The position numbers were made by a program, and so were the translations under genes. A DNA stretch of 64,000 nt. Source: Musa acuminata AAA Group. Its lineage: Eukaryota; Streptophyta; Magnoliopsida; Zingiberales; Musaceae. The notes beneath the pieces were generated by a model. It ran no database searches. It was not told the origin of the DNA and saw nothing but the letters and a program-made list of their open reading frames with translations. The stretch lies in contig NC_088345.1 of the NCBI RefSeq assembly GCF_036884655.1, forward strand, positions 21,976,501-22,040,500, in the 5' to 3' direction. Positions 21,680 through 32,704 of this stretch are shown here, in pieces (positions within the stretch are counted from its first letter, which is position 1; each line of letters begins with the position of its first letter).

Positions 21680-23026
21680 GTGTGGAGGGATCGCTGCTGC
21701 TAAGGGCTTGGAGGTAGCAATGGTGCGATGGAGGAAGAGTTGCTGCCCTATGTTTCTGTCACTGCGTGAGATGAGAGCGCCGAGGCTGAAAGTCAATGGT
21801 TGTGACTATTGTGACCCAAGGAAGCAATCGCTGAGCAGTTGGGTTGAGGCTGCGGTGATGGCAACCGACAACTACAGCAGCGGAGGCAGAACAAGAGGGA
21901 GGTGGCATTGGAGCGGCCGGGGTTGAGAAGAGAATCGGTGGTGCATACGCTGTTGGGGTTGAGGTAGGGCAGCGTACTTGCTATGGTTGCTGCATGCACT
22001 GATAGAGGGCAGCTGTTGCAGAACGAGGGGTTGGTCGTTGGCTGAGAGCAATGACAGTGGTGGTTACAATCGGTGGCTGCGACAGCAGAGGGTGCCACTA
22101 TTTTTGTTGCTACGTGGTGGTTGCTGCGTACTCTATTTTTGTCGCACCACCAAAGGAGTTGGCTAGAAGGATCACGAGCAGTTGAGGAGAAGGCTTCGGT
22201 GGCTAGCAGCAGCGGCGGTCGCTGACCGGAGTGCAGTGTTGGTGGTGGATAAGGAGGCAGCGAGGGTCACGGCCGGGATCGATGGGGGTTGCAGCAACAG
22301 AGGAAGCTCTGTTTCTGCAACCATTGCAATGAGGGCTGCGGCAACTGACGGCTACGGCTACGACCCAGGGGGGTGCGCATGACGAGGGTTGCAGTTGGGA
22401 GGTGGGCGGCGGTGATTGAGCGATCGGGAAGCAACGGTGGTGGTGGAGAAAAAGGCAACGAGCGTCGTCGTTGGCCTGGAAGTTGCGATGCTGGAGATGG
22501 GAAACAGGGTGCTTTGTTTCTATCGCACCACAATCAGAGCCATTAGTGATGCTGGCAATGGCAGTGCGGCGGTGAAGAAGGAGGCAGCACTGGTGGCGCG
22601 GTTGGAAGCAGCGTCACCAATGATTGCCTACGAGGGGAGGTCGATCGGCTGCGGCTGCGACCCAAGGGGAGGCGGGCGGTGGTAGTAGGGCTCAGATGGA
22701 TGCTGGCAGTGTTATCCCCTGGCAGGGGAACATTGGTGGCGGTGGTCGTTGGCCGGAAAGCAATGGCATCGGTGGAGAAGGCAATGGTGGTTGGTGGCCA
22801 GAAGCTGAGTTTCGTTCTCACGGTGGTGGTCAATGGTCGCCGGCTTCAACCTTTCTCAAACGATCTCTTTCTCTTTCTTTTTTTTTTTCAGATAGCTATG
22901 GCAATACTGCAGCGAGAATGCCAAGCATCGCCGCTCTAATATCAAATGATAAGACCCTAAAGTCTTATCGTTACTCTGATACCAAATGGTATGGCCCTAA
23001 AGTCTTATCGTTGCTCTGATACCAAA
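21680..23026 (-). mobile_element. GC-rich gypsy leader with reiterated primer sites (copy 1)
   Basis: In minus sense this follows the LTR fragment at 23027-23208. Three primer-site copies 40 bp apart (about 22933, 22973, 23013) alternate with GACTTTAGGG-type LTR ends. After an A-rich run the leader becomes rich in CCACCACCG, GCAACC and GCCGC words down to 21680 and continues at 4462. Copies 2 and 3 of the same leader are at 45031-46434 and 46903-47670. Long frames on both strands (up to about 130 aa) are low-complexity and look artefactual. Confidence 0.7.
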
Positions 23027-23208
23027 TAATAAGACCCTAAAGTTTTATCATGGAAGAAAGGGGAGAAATGGGAATGATAATGATCGCTTCGAGGGGATCA
23101 GCCTCCTTGATCGCTTCAAGGGGATCAACCCTCCTTGATCACTTCGAGGGGATTGGCCTCCTAGGGTTTGTCCACAGAGTGGAATAATATTTCATTGATT
23201 GATTGATT
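23027..23208 (-). repeat. Truncated gypsy LTR
   Basis: Matches about the first 210 bases of the LTR at 2734-3128 (plus-strand order), including the GATCGCTTCGAGGGGATC units and TTTCATTGATTGATTGATTG, and stops at 23208. The TATA box part is lost. GAAGTTGCCGAGGAGGTG follows, a leader word also found at 45031. Confidence 0.8.
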
Positions 23209-23919
23209 GAAGTTGCCGAGGAGGTGTTGTGTGCCCATGTCACGCCCCTCAAAATATCCATAATATTAAAGTTTTTCATCACAAATCCATCCAGGATCCA
23301 AACACACATTTGAGGACACCGAAAAACATTCTATCAAATTCATATCTATAAAACCTGTGCAGTTTATAATCATATATCACATCACTCGATAATTCACATT
23401 TATGGCAACCCAAGCCAACTTGACAAACATGAACAACATTTATAAATCCACAAGCTAAATAAATTATACAATCAGAACTCCAATTATTCACCACAAGTTC
23501 ATATCATCATAAACTAGACTTAACATTCTGAAATTCCAAACAAGAGAGATCTTCTAACACTTTTATACAGTATATCCATTTCGATTCATCGATAATATTT
23601 CATTACATACAAAACATGCTTATATAACAATAACATAATAACCAACAAGACTTGCCCATAATTCTTAATAGCTTTTCACTGCCTCAGCCCAATTCAAACA
23701 TCTCAATGAGTGACAACTTCACTTGAAAGATTTATATAACAACGGAGTGAGCTAAAAACAGCTCAGCAAGTGACAAAGCATATTCAGAATAAAAGGAACG
23801 GTTTCAAACAAGTAAGGTATCATAATACAAGGCAGAATACAAGAATTCTCAATGATACCATCTCATTAGATACAAAATCATATGTATCATGTCATTCAAA
23901 ACATATTTGATTCATAACA

Positions 23920-24500
23920 AATGGAGCACAGAGTAATTGGAGCATATCAATAGCGTACGAGATGTTCCGGAGCCTATCAATGGCAAATAGGATATTTCAG
24001 AACATATTAGTTCATAGCAAATGGAGAATAGAGTAATTGAAGCATATCAATAGCGTATGAAATGTTCCGGAGCATATCAATGACATATGGAACATTTCGA
24101 AGCGTAACAATAACAGATGAAACAGATAGAAGGTGAAGTGGGATTTCAAACATAATATGGTCCATCCATTTCTGAATGACCACCAAACATAATCTAGAGC
24201 ATCGCAAGCTCTAAGCACATACCATTTACCATTTCTGGCAAAGGTCCAAATAATCCCACAAACACCAGAGTACAAAAGGGTATTGTGAACAATAATTTGA
24301 GACAATAGCAGATGAAGCATTTCGGAGCATATCAATGGCGTATGAAATGTTCCGGAGCATATCAATGACATGGAACATTTCGAAGCGTAACAATAACAGA
24401 TGGAATATTTTGGAGCATATCAATGGGGTATGAAATGTTTCAGAACATATCAATAACAAATGAAATATTTCGAAACATATCAATAACAAATACCAAACAT
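23920..24500. repeat. Irregular tandem repeats of about 30 bp in the solo LTR
   Basis: The word GGAGCATATCAATGGCGTATGA and relatives, alternating with AATGTTCCGGAGC or ACATTTCGAAGC, recurs about a dozen times. The open frames here on the minus strand come from this repetition. Confidence 0.75.
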
Positions 24501-24815
24501 AAGCTCAAACGTCATATTTGACGTTGCATTCATATCATTCTTATCCAAAGCATGTACAGAAACACATAACCAAAGCTCTGGATATCATATCAAACATACA
24601 GAAGGTGTAGTGGGACCACAGACAGAATGTGATTTAGCCATTTCTGAATGACCACCAAATAGAAGTCTCCCACGTCTGGGAGCTCCATCCACCCACGTCT
24701 AGGTGAAGTCAGAGGGGGCCGGTAGAGCATCGCAAGCTCTATGCTTAACTCCCTTTACCATTTCTAGCAAAGGTTCACAAATCCCACAAACACCAGAGTA
24801 CAAAGGACAGTATGA
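24126..24815. repeat. Diverged direct duplication of 150-200 bp in the solo LTR
   Basis: The block AGAAGGTGAAGTGGGA ... CCATTTCTGAATGACCACCAAA ... AGAGCATCGCAAGCTCTA ... ACAAACACCAGAGTACAAA at about 24126-24280 recurs at about 24600-24810. The second copy has about 60 extra bases with a CCCACGTCTGGGAG-type word. AGAGC...GCTCT can form a short hairpin. Confidence 0.7.
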
Positions 24816-26039
24816 ACAATAAATAGCACATATCGGAAGCACACGCGGAACAACAAAACGTACATGTGCCTTTACGAGTCAATACGAAGCAAGCAATAAT
24901 CTTTCACAAATGTTATCAGATTTGAAAGGAAATGAAAGCAAGAGTACACACGAATTCCAAGCAATCATATATAGCTCAATTCAAATAACAAGGTTAGATG
25001 AATTTAATATCCAAAAGAATGAAACTGAAATAGACATATATCGAAAGCAAATGTGGAACAATGGGATATACATGTGCCTATATGAGTCAATACGATATAG
25101 CATAAACGTTACACAACAGTTTTCAAGAATGCAATAATTTTAAGGACAAGAGCATACAAGAATTTAAAGCAGTAATATATAACTCAATTGAATAAGAAAG
25201 CTAAAGGATATCAATTTCCAAAGGAATGAAACCAGAATATGAGAAATCGACCAAAGCTCAATTTCTGGCAGAATACAAGAGGCACATTGAACAAATGATT
25301 CAAACTATCAATCATGCTCCAATTTACTCAGAAATATATCATTGGATTATACTTTCAGATAAGACAGGCTTCATTTGAATTGAATTGTCCAATAGAGAGA
25401 GTTACAAATAATTTGGTAAACAAGGGTCGTAGAACAAAATCTCTGTTTGGCAGAATTCATAATGTCAGATTCAACAGATAACTGGGCAGGTGTTTGGATT
25501 CCAAATCTTTCAATCCATATATCAAAAGAAAGATCTACGAGTCTAGTTTCCAATGAAATAAGCTTTGAATAAATCAACGTTTGCAACAGGGACTTATAAG
25601 CAGTTCAGTATCAAAAGGAAAGAAATTACGATCCTAGTTTTGTAGAATCTATAGGCTCATTTGAAATAGAAGTTTGGGCAGGCAAACTTACTCCGAATTC
25701 TTAAAATAAGCTATCAAAACAAAGGTTTATGAGTCTATATTCTAATCAAATAAGTTTTGTCCAAATCAGATGTCAATACATGAAGTTATAACCATAACAA
25801 GGTAGAAAGGTCAGAATCTTGGAAGTTGCATAGATTCGAATCGTTACGTCTAAACAGGAGATATATCAAATGCAAGGCTAGAACAATTCAAAGTTCCTCA
25901 TATTCAAAGCATATGTAGAGATAAAATTGTAGTGAGGAAAGATCAGGATACTTGCAATAGGAAAGATTAGAACAATTACAGGAGAAACGATCGGGAAACT
26001 TGCCTTTCAAAGAATTCGATCCGAAGATCCAAAGAAGGT

Positions 26040-27285
26040 GCCAGCCCAAATCCTTCTACTTTTCCTCCATGTCCTCTCTCTGTTTCGTTTTGTGCTCTCA
26101 TTTTCTCCCTTTCTTCGCAACTACACTACGTGTCGAACATCGAAGCACAGTCACCTGCTCTCTCTTACTCTCATTCCTTCTTTTTCTTTTCCAAACGCAG
26201 TTACCACAGTCGCCGCCGCTGCCGCTACAGTCGTAATCACGACCACATGCCCCTTTTTTTTTTCCCCTTTCCTTTCTTCCTCTTTCCCAAAAGCAGCTAC
26301 TGCAGCCACCACCGTTGCCGCAACTACCGCAGCCAACATCGCAGCCGCAGCCGGAGTCACAGCCACAGCCGTAGCCACCACACCCGCAGCCTCTTCTTCC
26401 TTCCCTGCTCTGTTTCCTCTCCTTCTCTTCCAGCTGCAGCTGCCACTACCGTAGCTGCCTCCCCTTCTCCTCTTCCTCTCTTCTTCCCTTTTCCCTTCTC
26501 TTCTTCCTTTCCTTCTCCTCTTTCCCAGCTGCACTACTGCAGTCGTAGCCTCAGCCACGGCTACAGCCTCTTCTTCCACTCCCACTCATCTTCCTCTCCT
26601 TCTTCTCTTCCAACTGCAGCTGCCATCGCCGCAGCCGCAGCCCCTTCTTCCCCTTCTCTTCTTCCTCTCCTTCCCTTCTTCCTTCCTCTTCCTCTTTCCC
26701 TGCCACAGCTGCAGCTGCCACAGCCGCAGCCGCACCTACTTCTTTCCCTTCTCCTCTTCTTTCTCCTTCCTTTCTTCTTCTTCTCTTCTTCTCCTTCCTC
26801 CCCTTCTTCTCCCCGACGAATAGCACCTCCTTTCCTCTATTTCCTCCTGCAGGAAACAGAGGTGCCACCTCTTCACCCGCTTCTACTTCTTCTCTTCTTC
26901 CTCACCATCTCTTCCTCTCATTCTCTTCCAACTGCAGCTTCCACCGCCACAGCCGCAGCTCCCCCTTTCCCTTCTCTTCTTCTTCTCCTCTTCTTCTTCC
27001 CTCCTCCTCCCCAGCGTCACACACACCCTCTCCTCTGTTTCCTCTGTAGGAAACAAAGGTATCACAACCTCTTCTCCTGCTTCCTCTTCCTCTTCTCTTT
27101 CTCTTCTTCTTCTTCTCCTCTTCAAATGCCCCACACCTCTCCTCGGTTTCCACCTGCAGGAAACAGAGGTGCTGCAGCCCTAGATGCTGCCACCTCTCAC
27201 TCCTCTCCCTCTTCCCTCTCTTTTCCCTCTTCTTCTCCTTCTCTTCTTCTCCTCTTCCCTTTTCCTCCCCAACGCCACACCCTTC
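26040..27285. repeat. Pyrimidine-rich CTTCTT/CTGCAGC region in the solo LTR
   Basis: Long runs of TTCTTCCTCTTCC alternate with GCAGCTGCCAC and GCCGCAGCC words; the word AGGAAACAGAGGTG recurs at about 26847, 27046 and 27156, so parts are diverged tandem units of roughly 110-200 bp. It continues as 44546-44860. A 398-aa frame (26130-27326) rich in Ser, Leu, Pro and Phe and purine-rich frames opposite are composition effects. I see no protein domain. Confidence 0.7.
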
Positions 27286-29874
27286 TGTTAGGATCGAGAG
27301 CACTAAGAGGGGGGGGGGTGAATTAGTGCAGCGGAAATCTTACAGCAATTTAAAAGCTAAAGCTGCGTTCGTCCGATAAAAAATAATTTCGATATAAAAG
27401 CAGAATCACAGTGCAGTTTGCGTCTAAGCGCAGTTTTGCGTCTAAGCGCAGTTTGCATCTAAACACAGTTTGCGTCTAAGCGCAGTTTGCGTCTAAGCAC
27501 AGTTTGCGTCTAAGCGCGGTTTGCGTCTAAGCGCAGTTTGCGTCTAAGCGCAGTTTGTGTCTAAACTCAGTTTTACGTCCAAACGCAGTTTTACGTCAAA
27601 ACGCAGTTTTACGTCTAAACGCAGTTTTACGTCTAAACGCAGTTTTACGTCTAAACGCAGTTTTGCGTCTAAACGCAGTTTTACGTCTAAACGCAGTTTT
27701 ACGTCTAAACGCAGTTTTACGTCTAAACGCAGTTTTGCGTCTAAACGCAGTTTTACGTCTAAACGTAATTTTACGTCTAAATGTAGTTTTGCGTCTAAAA
27801 GCAGTTTTGAACCTTGAAAAGCGTTTTACGTAGAAAGCAATTTGCAGTTATAAATGGAATCCGAATGTAAGCGTAAACTGCAGTGTGAAGATCGTACGAA
27901 AACACGATTTACGTTTGAATGCAGATTCTGAAAGATCAGAGCTTAGAAACTCGTTCGTAAAGGCGCAGAGGGCAGTAGCAATGTAGGAGGTTTGCAGTAA
28001 TGATAAAGTGCTCAAGGTAAAAGCAAACCAGAGATTTAGAGTGGTTCGGTCAGTCTTGACCTACTCCACTTTTGGCTTCCTCCTCCGATGAGGTCACCGA
28101 CGTCAACTAGCTGCCTTCCTTCAATGGGCGAAGGCTAACTGCCCTTTTACAGTTTCTCTCCTTTTGACAGGCTTAGGAGACAACCTTTACAGATCCTTTC
28201 TCTCCTCTCTTTACAACTCAAGACTTAAAGAACAGAAGGAGGAGAACTTTAGGACTTTACACAAATTTGAGCTCTTAGAATCACTGAAAAGATCAAGAAT
28301 TCGGTGTGGATCTGTATCCTTTCAGTGTTGAATGGGTGGGGTATTTATAGGCCCCAACCCAATTCAAATTTGGAGCTCAAAACGATCACATCCCGGAATT
28401 CCGGGATCAGGCGGTTGCACCTCTTGACTGGAGAGGTGGCACCGCCTGGCAGAGCTCGAAGACTGAGCTCAGGCGATTGCACCTCTCTGCCAGAGCTCGA
28501 AGACTGAGCTCAGTGGTTGCATCGCCTGGCAGAGCTCGAAGTCTGAGCTCGGTGGTTGCATCACCTGGCAGAGCTCGAAACTGAGCTCAGGCTGATGCAC
28601 CTCTCTGCCAGAGGTGGTTGCACCTCTCTGCCAGAGGTGGTTGCACCTCTCTGCCAGAGCTCGAAGACCGAGCTCAGGCGATGCATCTCCTATCCAAAGA
28701 GGTTGCACCTCTCTGCCAGAGCTCGAAGACCGAGCTCGGTGGTTGCACCTCTTGGTAGAGCTCGAAACTTGAGCTCTGGCGGTGCTACCTCTTGACAGAG
28801 GAGGTTGCACCGCCCAGTCTCGCTTGGAGACTGAGCCCTGGGCGGTTGCACCTCTTGGCTGGGGCGGTTGCACCGCCCAATCTCGCTGGGAGACATAGCC
28901 TGGGCGGTTGCACCTCTTGGCTGGGGCGGTTGCACCTCTTTTACTATTCCAGCTCACTTGGTTTGGCTCCAAACTTGGTCCAAACCAGTCCGAACTTGGG
29001 CCTAATTGGCCCCTACTTGGGTTATAGGATTAACACCTAATCCTAACCCTAATTAACGTGCTAACTATGAATTTAAAGATATTTTCTAAGCTATTACAAA
29101 GTCTGCAAGTCAAGACTTCTTCTAGCGAGCTTCCGGCAAACTTCCGGCGGTCTTCCGATGAACTCTCGGAAACCATTCTGTGGACTCCCGGCAAGCTCCT
29201 AGACTTCACGATTTGATCTTAGCGAGTTCCAACGAGCTTCGTCGGCAAGCTCCGATCTTTCTCGGCGAGCTCCGTGAACTTCCAACGAACCTTCCGGCGA
29301 GCTTCCGAAAAACCCTTCGGCAAGCTCCCAACTCATTCTCGGCTAGTTCCGGTAGCATTCCCGACGAACCTTCGGACTTCCGTCGAACTCTCGAACTCGC
29401 AACAAATCCTTCGCGCTTGACTCCGACACTTTGTTTCGCTTTATGTCTTCATTGTTATCATAGTTAATCCTGCACAACAAAACAAAACTTCAATCGAGAC
29501 AATTAATCCTAAGCAATTAACCAAGTTGTCTGACATGTCATTGGTCCCTCGACGCTTCGTCCGATTCTTCGGCGCATCGTCCTCTCGTGCAGCCTATTGC
29601 CCAATCGGCCAGTTGACTCCGCAACTCCGATATCCTTGGCACAATACCCGCTCTTCTTGGCCCGATGCCCGAGTCCACGGCCCGAAGCCTTCTATCGATA
29701 CGCCGACCGATCCACCGGCCCGACGTCCAATCTTCTGACATGTTCCTTCGGCACAACATGATTTTCCTGCTTTAATTGTCTCATCCTGATCGAAGCATCC
29801 TGCGTCACTCAAAACGCAGATTAAATCATAAACATATATCAAGTAGTTTCATCATCAAAATACGAGATTCAACA
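27286..29874 (-). repeat. 3' LTR of the gag-only element, 2589 bp
   Basis: On the minus strand TGTTGAATCTCGTATTTTG ... CTCGATCCTAACA. The palindrome-rich block is at about 28410-28950, TATAAATA (minus) at 28342-28349, and the 18-bp minisatellite at 27411-27810 lies in the downstream part, probably within the transcribed region. Confidence 0.92.
27411..27810 (-). repeat. Minisatellite, 17-18 bp unit, in the LTR
   Basis: About 22 units of CAGTTTTACGTCTAAACG (plus-strand reading; early units CAGTTTGCGTCTAAGCG). Because 18 is a multiple of three, two frames stay open and give repetitive peptides such as RLNAVL and KRSFTS; these are not genes. The same array is in the sister LTR at about 33794-34190 and a diverged, sparser version at 57236-57620. 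Confidence 0.92.
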
Positions 29875-29890
29875 ATCTCCCCCTTTTTGA
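29875..29890 (-). promoter_or_regulatory. Polypurine tract of the gag-only element
   Basis: Minus strand CAAAAAGGGGGAGAT directly before TGTTGAATC, identical in style to that of the complete element (43216-43231). Confidence 0.85.
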
Positions 29891-32704
29891 TGATGACAAC
29901 CACTTGATGACGGAGTAAAACTTAACTCCCGGAGTTTAAACAAACTCCCCCTATCAATATGCCATATTGATAGAACCTCTTAGATTCAAAAATCTAAGCA
30001 ACATGTCATCATAAACGGAGTTAACCTTAACTCCCGGAGTTTAAACAAACTCCCCCTATCAATATGCCATATTGATAGAACCTTGAATTCACACTGAATT
30101 CAAGTCATTGCAATATTCATCATGAATACTTGCAACACGTCAACATGAACATATGCATAAACTTATGCATCACTCGTCATGTCATCAACATACTTCTCCC
30201 CCTTTGTCATCAACAAAAAGGAGAAGTACCACAATCAAGTGTGTGTGTGATATTGGTTCATCTCATTGCATGAAAAACATAGTATCAAGTTTTATCATCA
30301 TGCAATCTTGGAGCTAGAAGATTTAGCAAGTGTTATATCATGCTTAGAACATTCATGCTATCAAGTTTTAGATATTCAAGTTTGATAGCACTTTTGGTAA
30401 TGTTCAAGATAGCAAGTTCTATATCATGCAAGCTAGCAAATTAGAGATGTTCAAGAAGGCAACTCTTGCTTCTTGAAAATTTTGCTCACTTTGCTAGATG
30501 CGCAAGTTAGCATTTTTGCCTATTGAGATAGGCAAGATAGCACATTTGCTTCTTTTGAGATAGCAACTTTTTGCTTCTCTTTAGACCAACAAGCTAGCAA
30601 TTTTTATGATATACAAGTTTCACAATATATAAGCTAGCAAAAATTTCGAAAGCAAATGCAAGATAAATTTCTTGTGTAAGCTCATGATTCTTGCTTCCTA
30701 TTGCAATGTGCAAATTGCAAGTTTTACTTCTTGAGATATTCAAGATAGTGATGTTCAAGAAGACAATTTTTCTTCTTGAAATAAGCAAGTTAGCAATCTT
30801 TGCTTCTTAAAATAGGTAAGCTAGCAATCAAGTTTTTGCATCTTCTTGACTTGTACAAGCTAGCTATCTCCCCCTTTGTCATTGTAAAAAAAAGAAAGAG
30901 AGAATACAATTTTGTAGTTCTCTTTTCCTTTTACAACGATTTCAAAATCATGACAAATGATGAATAATCAAGTTATGAATGTCAAGATAATTTTTCATCA
31001 TGAATATTTTATCATTGCATGCATCATTATCATAAATTGAAGTATTACATGCATGATATCATATCACCATTCATAATTACATTAATATTTCAATACAACA
31101 ATTTCTTCTCAAAATGTGTAACTTGGCACTCATAGCATTTTAAATCATGATTTACATCATATGCAATACATCACATCATAATTAGAAAGCACAAGTATTG
31201 CATGCATAATTGCACATCATAAATGTTTCATATCATGATGGTATCAATTTTGTCAAATTATATCCTACCATGCATGATCAAAACTTCTCCCTATTTTATC
31301 ATTGAAAACAAGAAGAAAGTAGGGGGTAGAGCATAAAAGTGTTAAATATTTCAATCATTTCAAGGCATTTATATCATAGATCAAGTCATGATTCGTAATT
31401 CATCATAAAGCAGATTAGTTTTCAATCATCACATAAGGCTTTTAAGGAATTTTTGAAACATAGGAGAATGATTAAATTAAGCATACAATGTTTCAATCCA
31501 ATTCAAGTCATGAATATCAATGCTTTCATATTGTGAGTATCAATTCATGAATACCACAAGATATTATTTGTGACTTCAATTTTGCAAGATCAAGATTATG
31601 ATTTAGATAAAACTTATTCAAATCAAATCATTAACTTGAAATTCATAATCAAGTCATTAAAATTAATTTCGAGATTCACAAAATATCATGAAATCATTAA
31701 TCTCGATCAGATGGGAAAAGCATTTTTTAAGAGATTCTTTTTCACCTAAGCATGCCTTAGTCTTTATATGCCAAATTAAGATAAGCATTAAAGTTCAAGA
31801 CATAAGGCAAATAAATCTTGTATTATGAAATATATGATATCAAGGCTCATGATTTATTCGAAAAGATATAGTACAAAGAGCAACTTGAAACATTCTTATC
31901 AAGATCACATTTTAAAATATTCCAAGTTTCAAGATATCAATATGACACTTCATTGAATTGCATTTCATTTGAAGAACTCCTTTTTGATAAATGTAGGGAG
32001 CATAATGAACAATCTTGATTCATAAAGAGCTTCATGTTATCAAGATCATGATTTTAATAATTATTCTCTTTAGCAAAGAATCACAAAAGCACTTTATTTT
32101 TGCATAAGAAATCACATTGTGTTATGATTTATAAATTCTTTTTCTGCACACGAATCATAGGAGATATGAATGTGAAACAAATCTTTGCAAGCAAAAACAC
32201 TATCATTCATATTTCAAGATGGAGTTTATAAGCATGAATCATTTCATCAAATCCATTTTAGAAAAATATTTTTCATAAGTGTATGAGAAAATCCGATTGT
32301 TAGGATACCAATTGTTAACTGAATCCGAAAATGAAATTAACACTTTCATATATTCAAACATGATTTTTGCTATAGATCTTGAAATTAAGTCAAGAAGATC
32401 AAACAAGCTCATGATCATGGATAACTTAAAATCACATGCATAAAATTGTTAATAACCATTTCATATTACATCTTTATGCATTACTTTAAATCAAACGTGA
32501 TTTCATTCAACAATGTTAATCAAACATGATACACATTATTACTTCTTAACCATGATCAAAATCATTTTGTTTGTTTATCATAAAATATGCAATATTATTT
32601 TCGAAATTATCAGCACGATCATAATTTTTGTATTTTTATTTTTAAACATGTAATTTTCAAGAAAATTAGTTCTAAACTAAAAAAGAAAATATATCATGAA
32701 AGCA
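29891..32704 (-). other. AT-rich non-coding interior of the gag-only element
   Basis: About 2.8 kb without coding signal. It holds two direct copies of an approximately 60-base block around AACTCCCGGAGTTTAAACAAACTCC and CAATATGCCATATTGATAG (about 29918-29975 and 30019-30078), further upstream polypurine motifs in minus sense (about 30194-30222 and 30864-30880), and many CAAGCTAGCAA/CAAGATAGCA words at 30300-30860. Parts resemble the pol-to-LTR tail of the autonomous element (for example 31480-31700 against 42235-42480). Confidence 0.75.

Larger units (their letters stand above)
23238..27285 (-). repeat. Solo LTR of about 4.5 kb, first part (Ty3-gypsy-type?)
   Basis: Starts TGTCACGCCCC at 23238; the other end is GGGATATTATA at 45017. 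GCCCA occurs on both sides (23233-23237 and 45018-45022), so both ends are set by a 5-bp target duplication. With the nested element removed it is about 4.52 kb and holds no gag or pol, hence a solo LTR. Orientation is inferred as minus because the minus strand then starts TATAATATCCCTCAC and ends GGGGCGTGACA, a common plant LTR style; the first bases TA instead of TG would be a mutation. The large size suggests a chromovirus-like (Tekay) or similar family, unproven. Confidence 0.7.

Noticed and set aside
22416..23019. Gly-rich ORFs in the gypsy leader
   Set aside because: Mirrored open frames in low-complexity DNA; the three leader copies do not keep one frame.
26130..27326. 398-aa Ser/Leu/Pro-rich plus-strand ORF
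   Set aside because: Composition effect of CTTCTT/CTGCAG-rich DNA in the solo LTR; the frame even runs into the nested element's LTR. Purine-rich frames on the other strand mirror it.
27411..27810. CRISPR-like direct repeats
   Set aside because: Units are contiguous with no spacers, and they lie in a plant LTR; it is a minisatellite.
27555..27833. Repetitive 86-92 aa ORFs (RLNAVL and KRSFTS repeats)
   Set aside because: Open frames follow from the 18-bp period; both lie within an LTR and have no start context or domain.
28469..28972. 167-aa ORF with GATA/RCN-type repeats in the LTR
   Set aside because: Produced by the palindromic GGTTGCACC/GGTGCAACC repeats; similar frames appear on both strands in every LTR.
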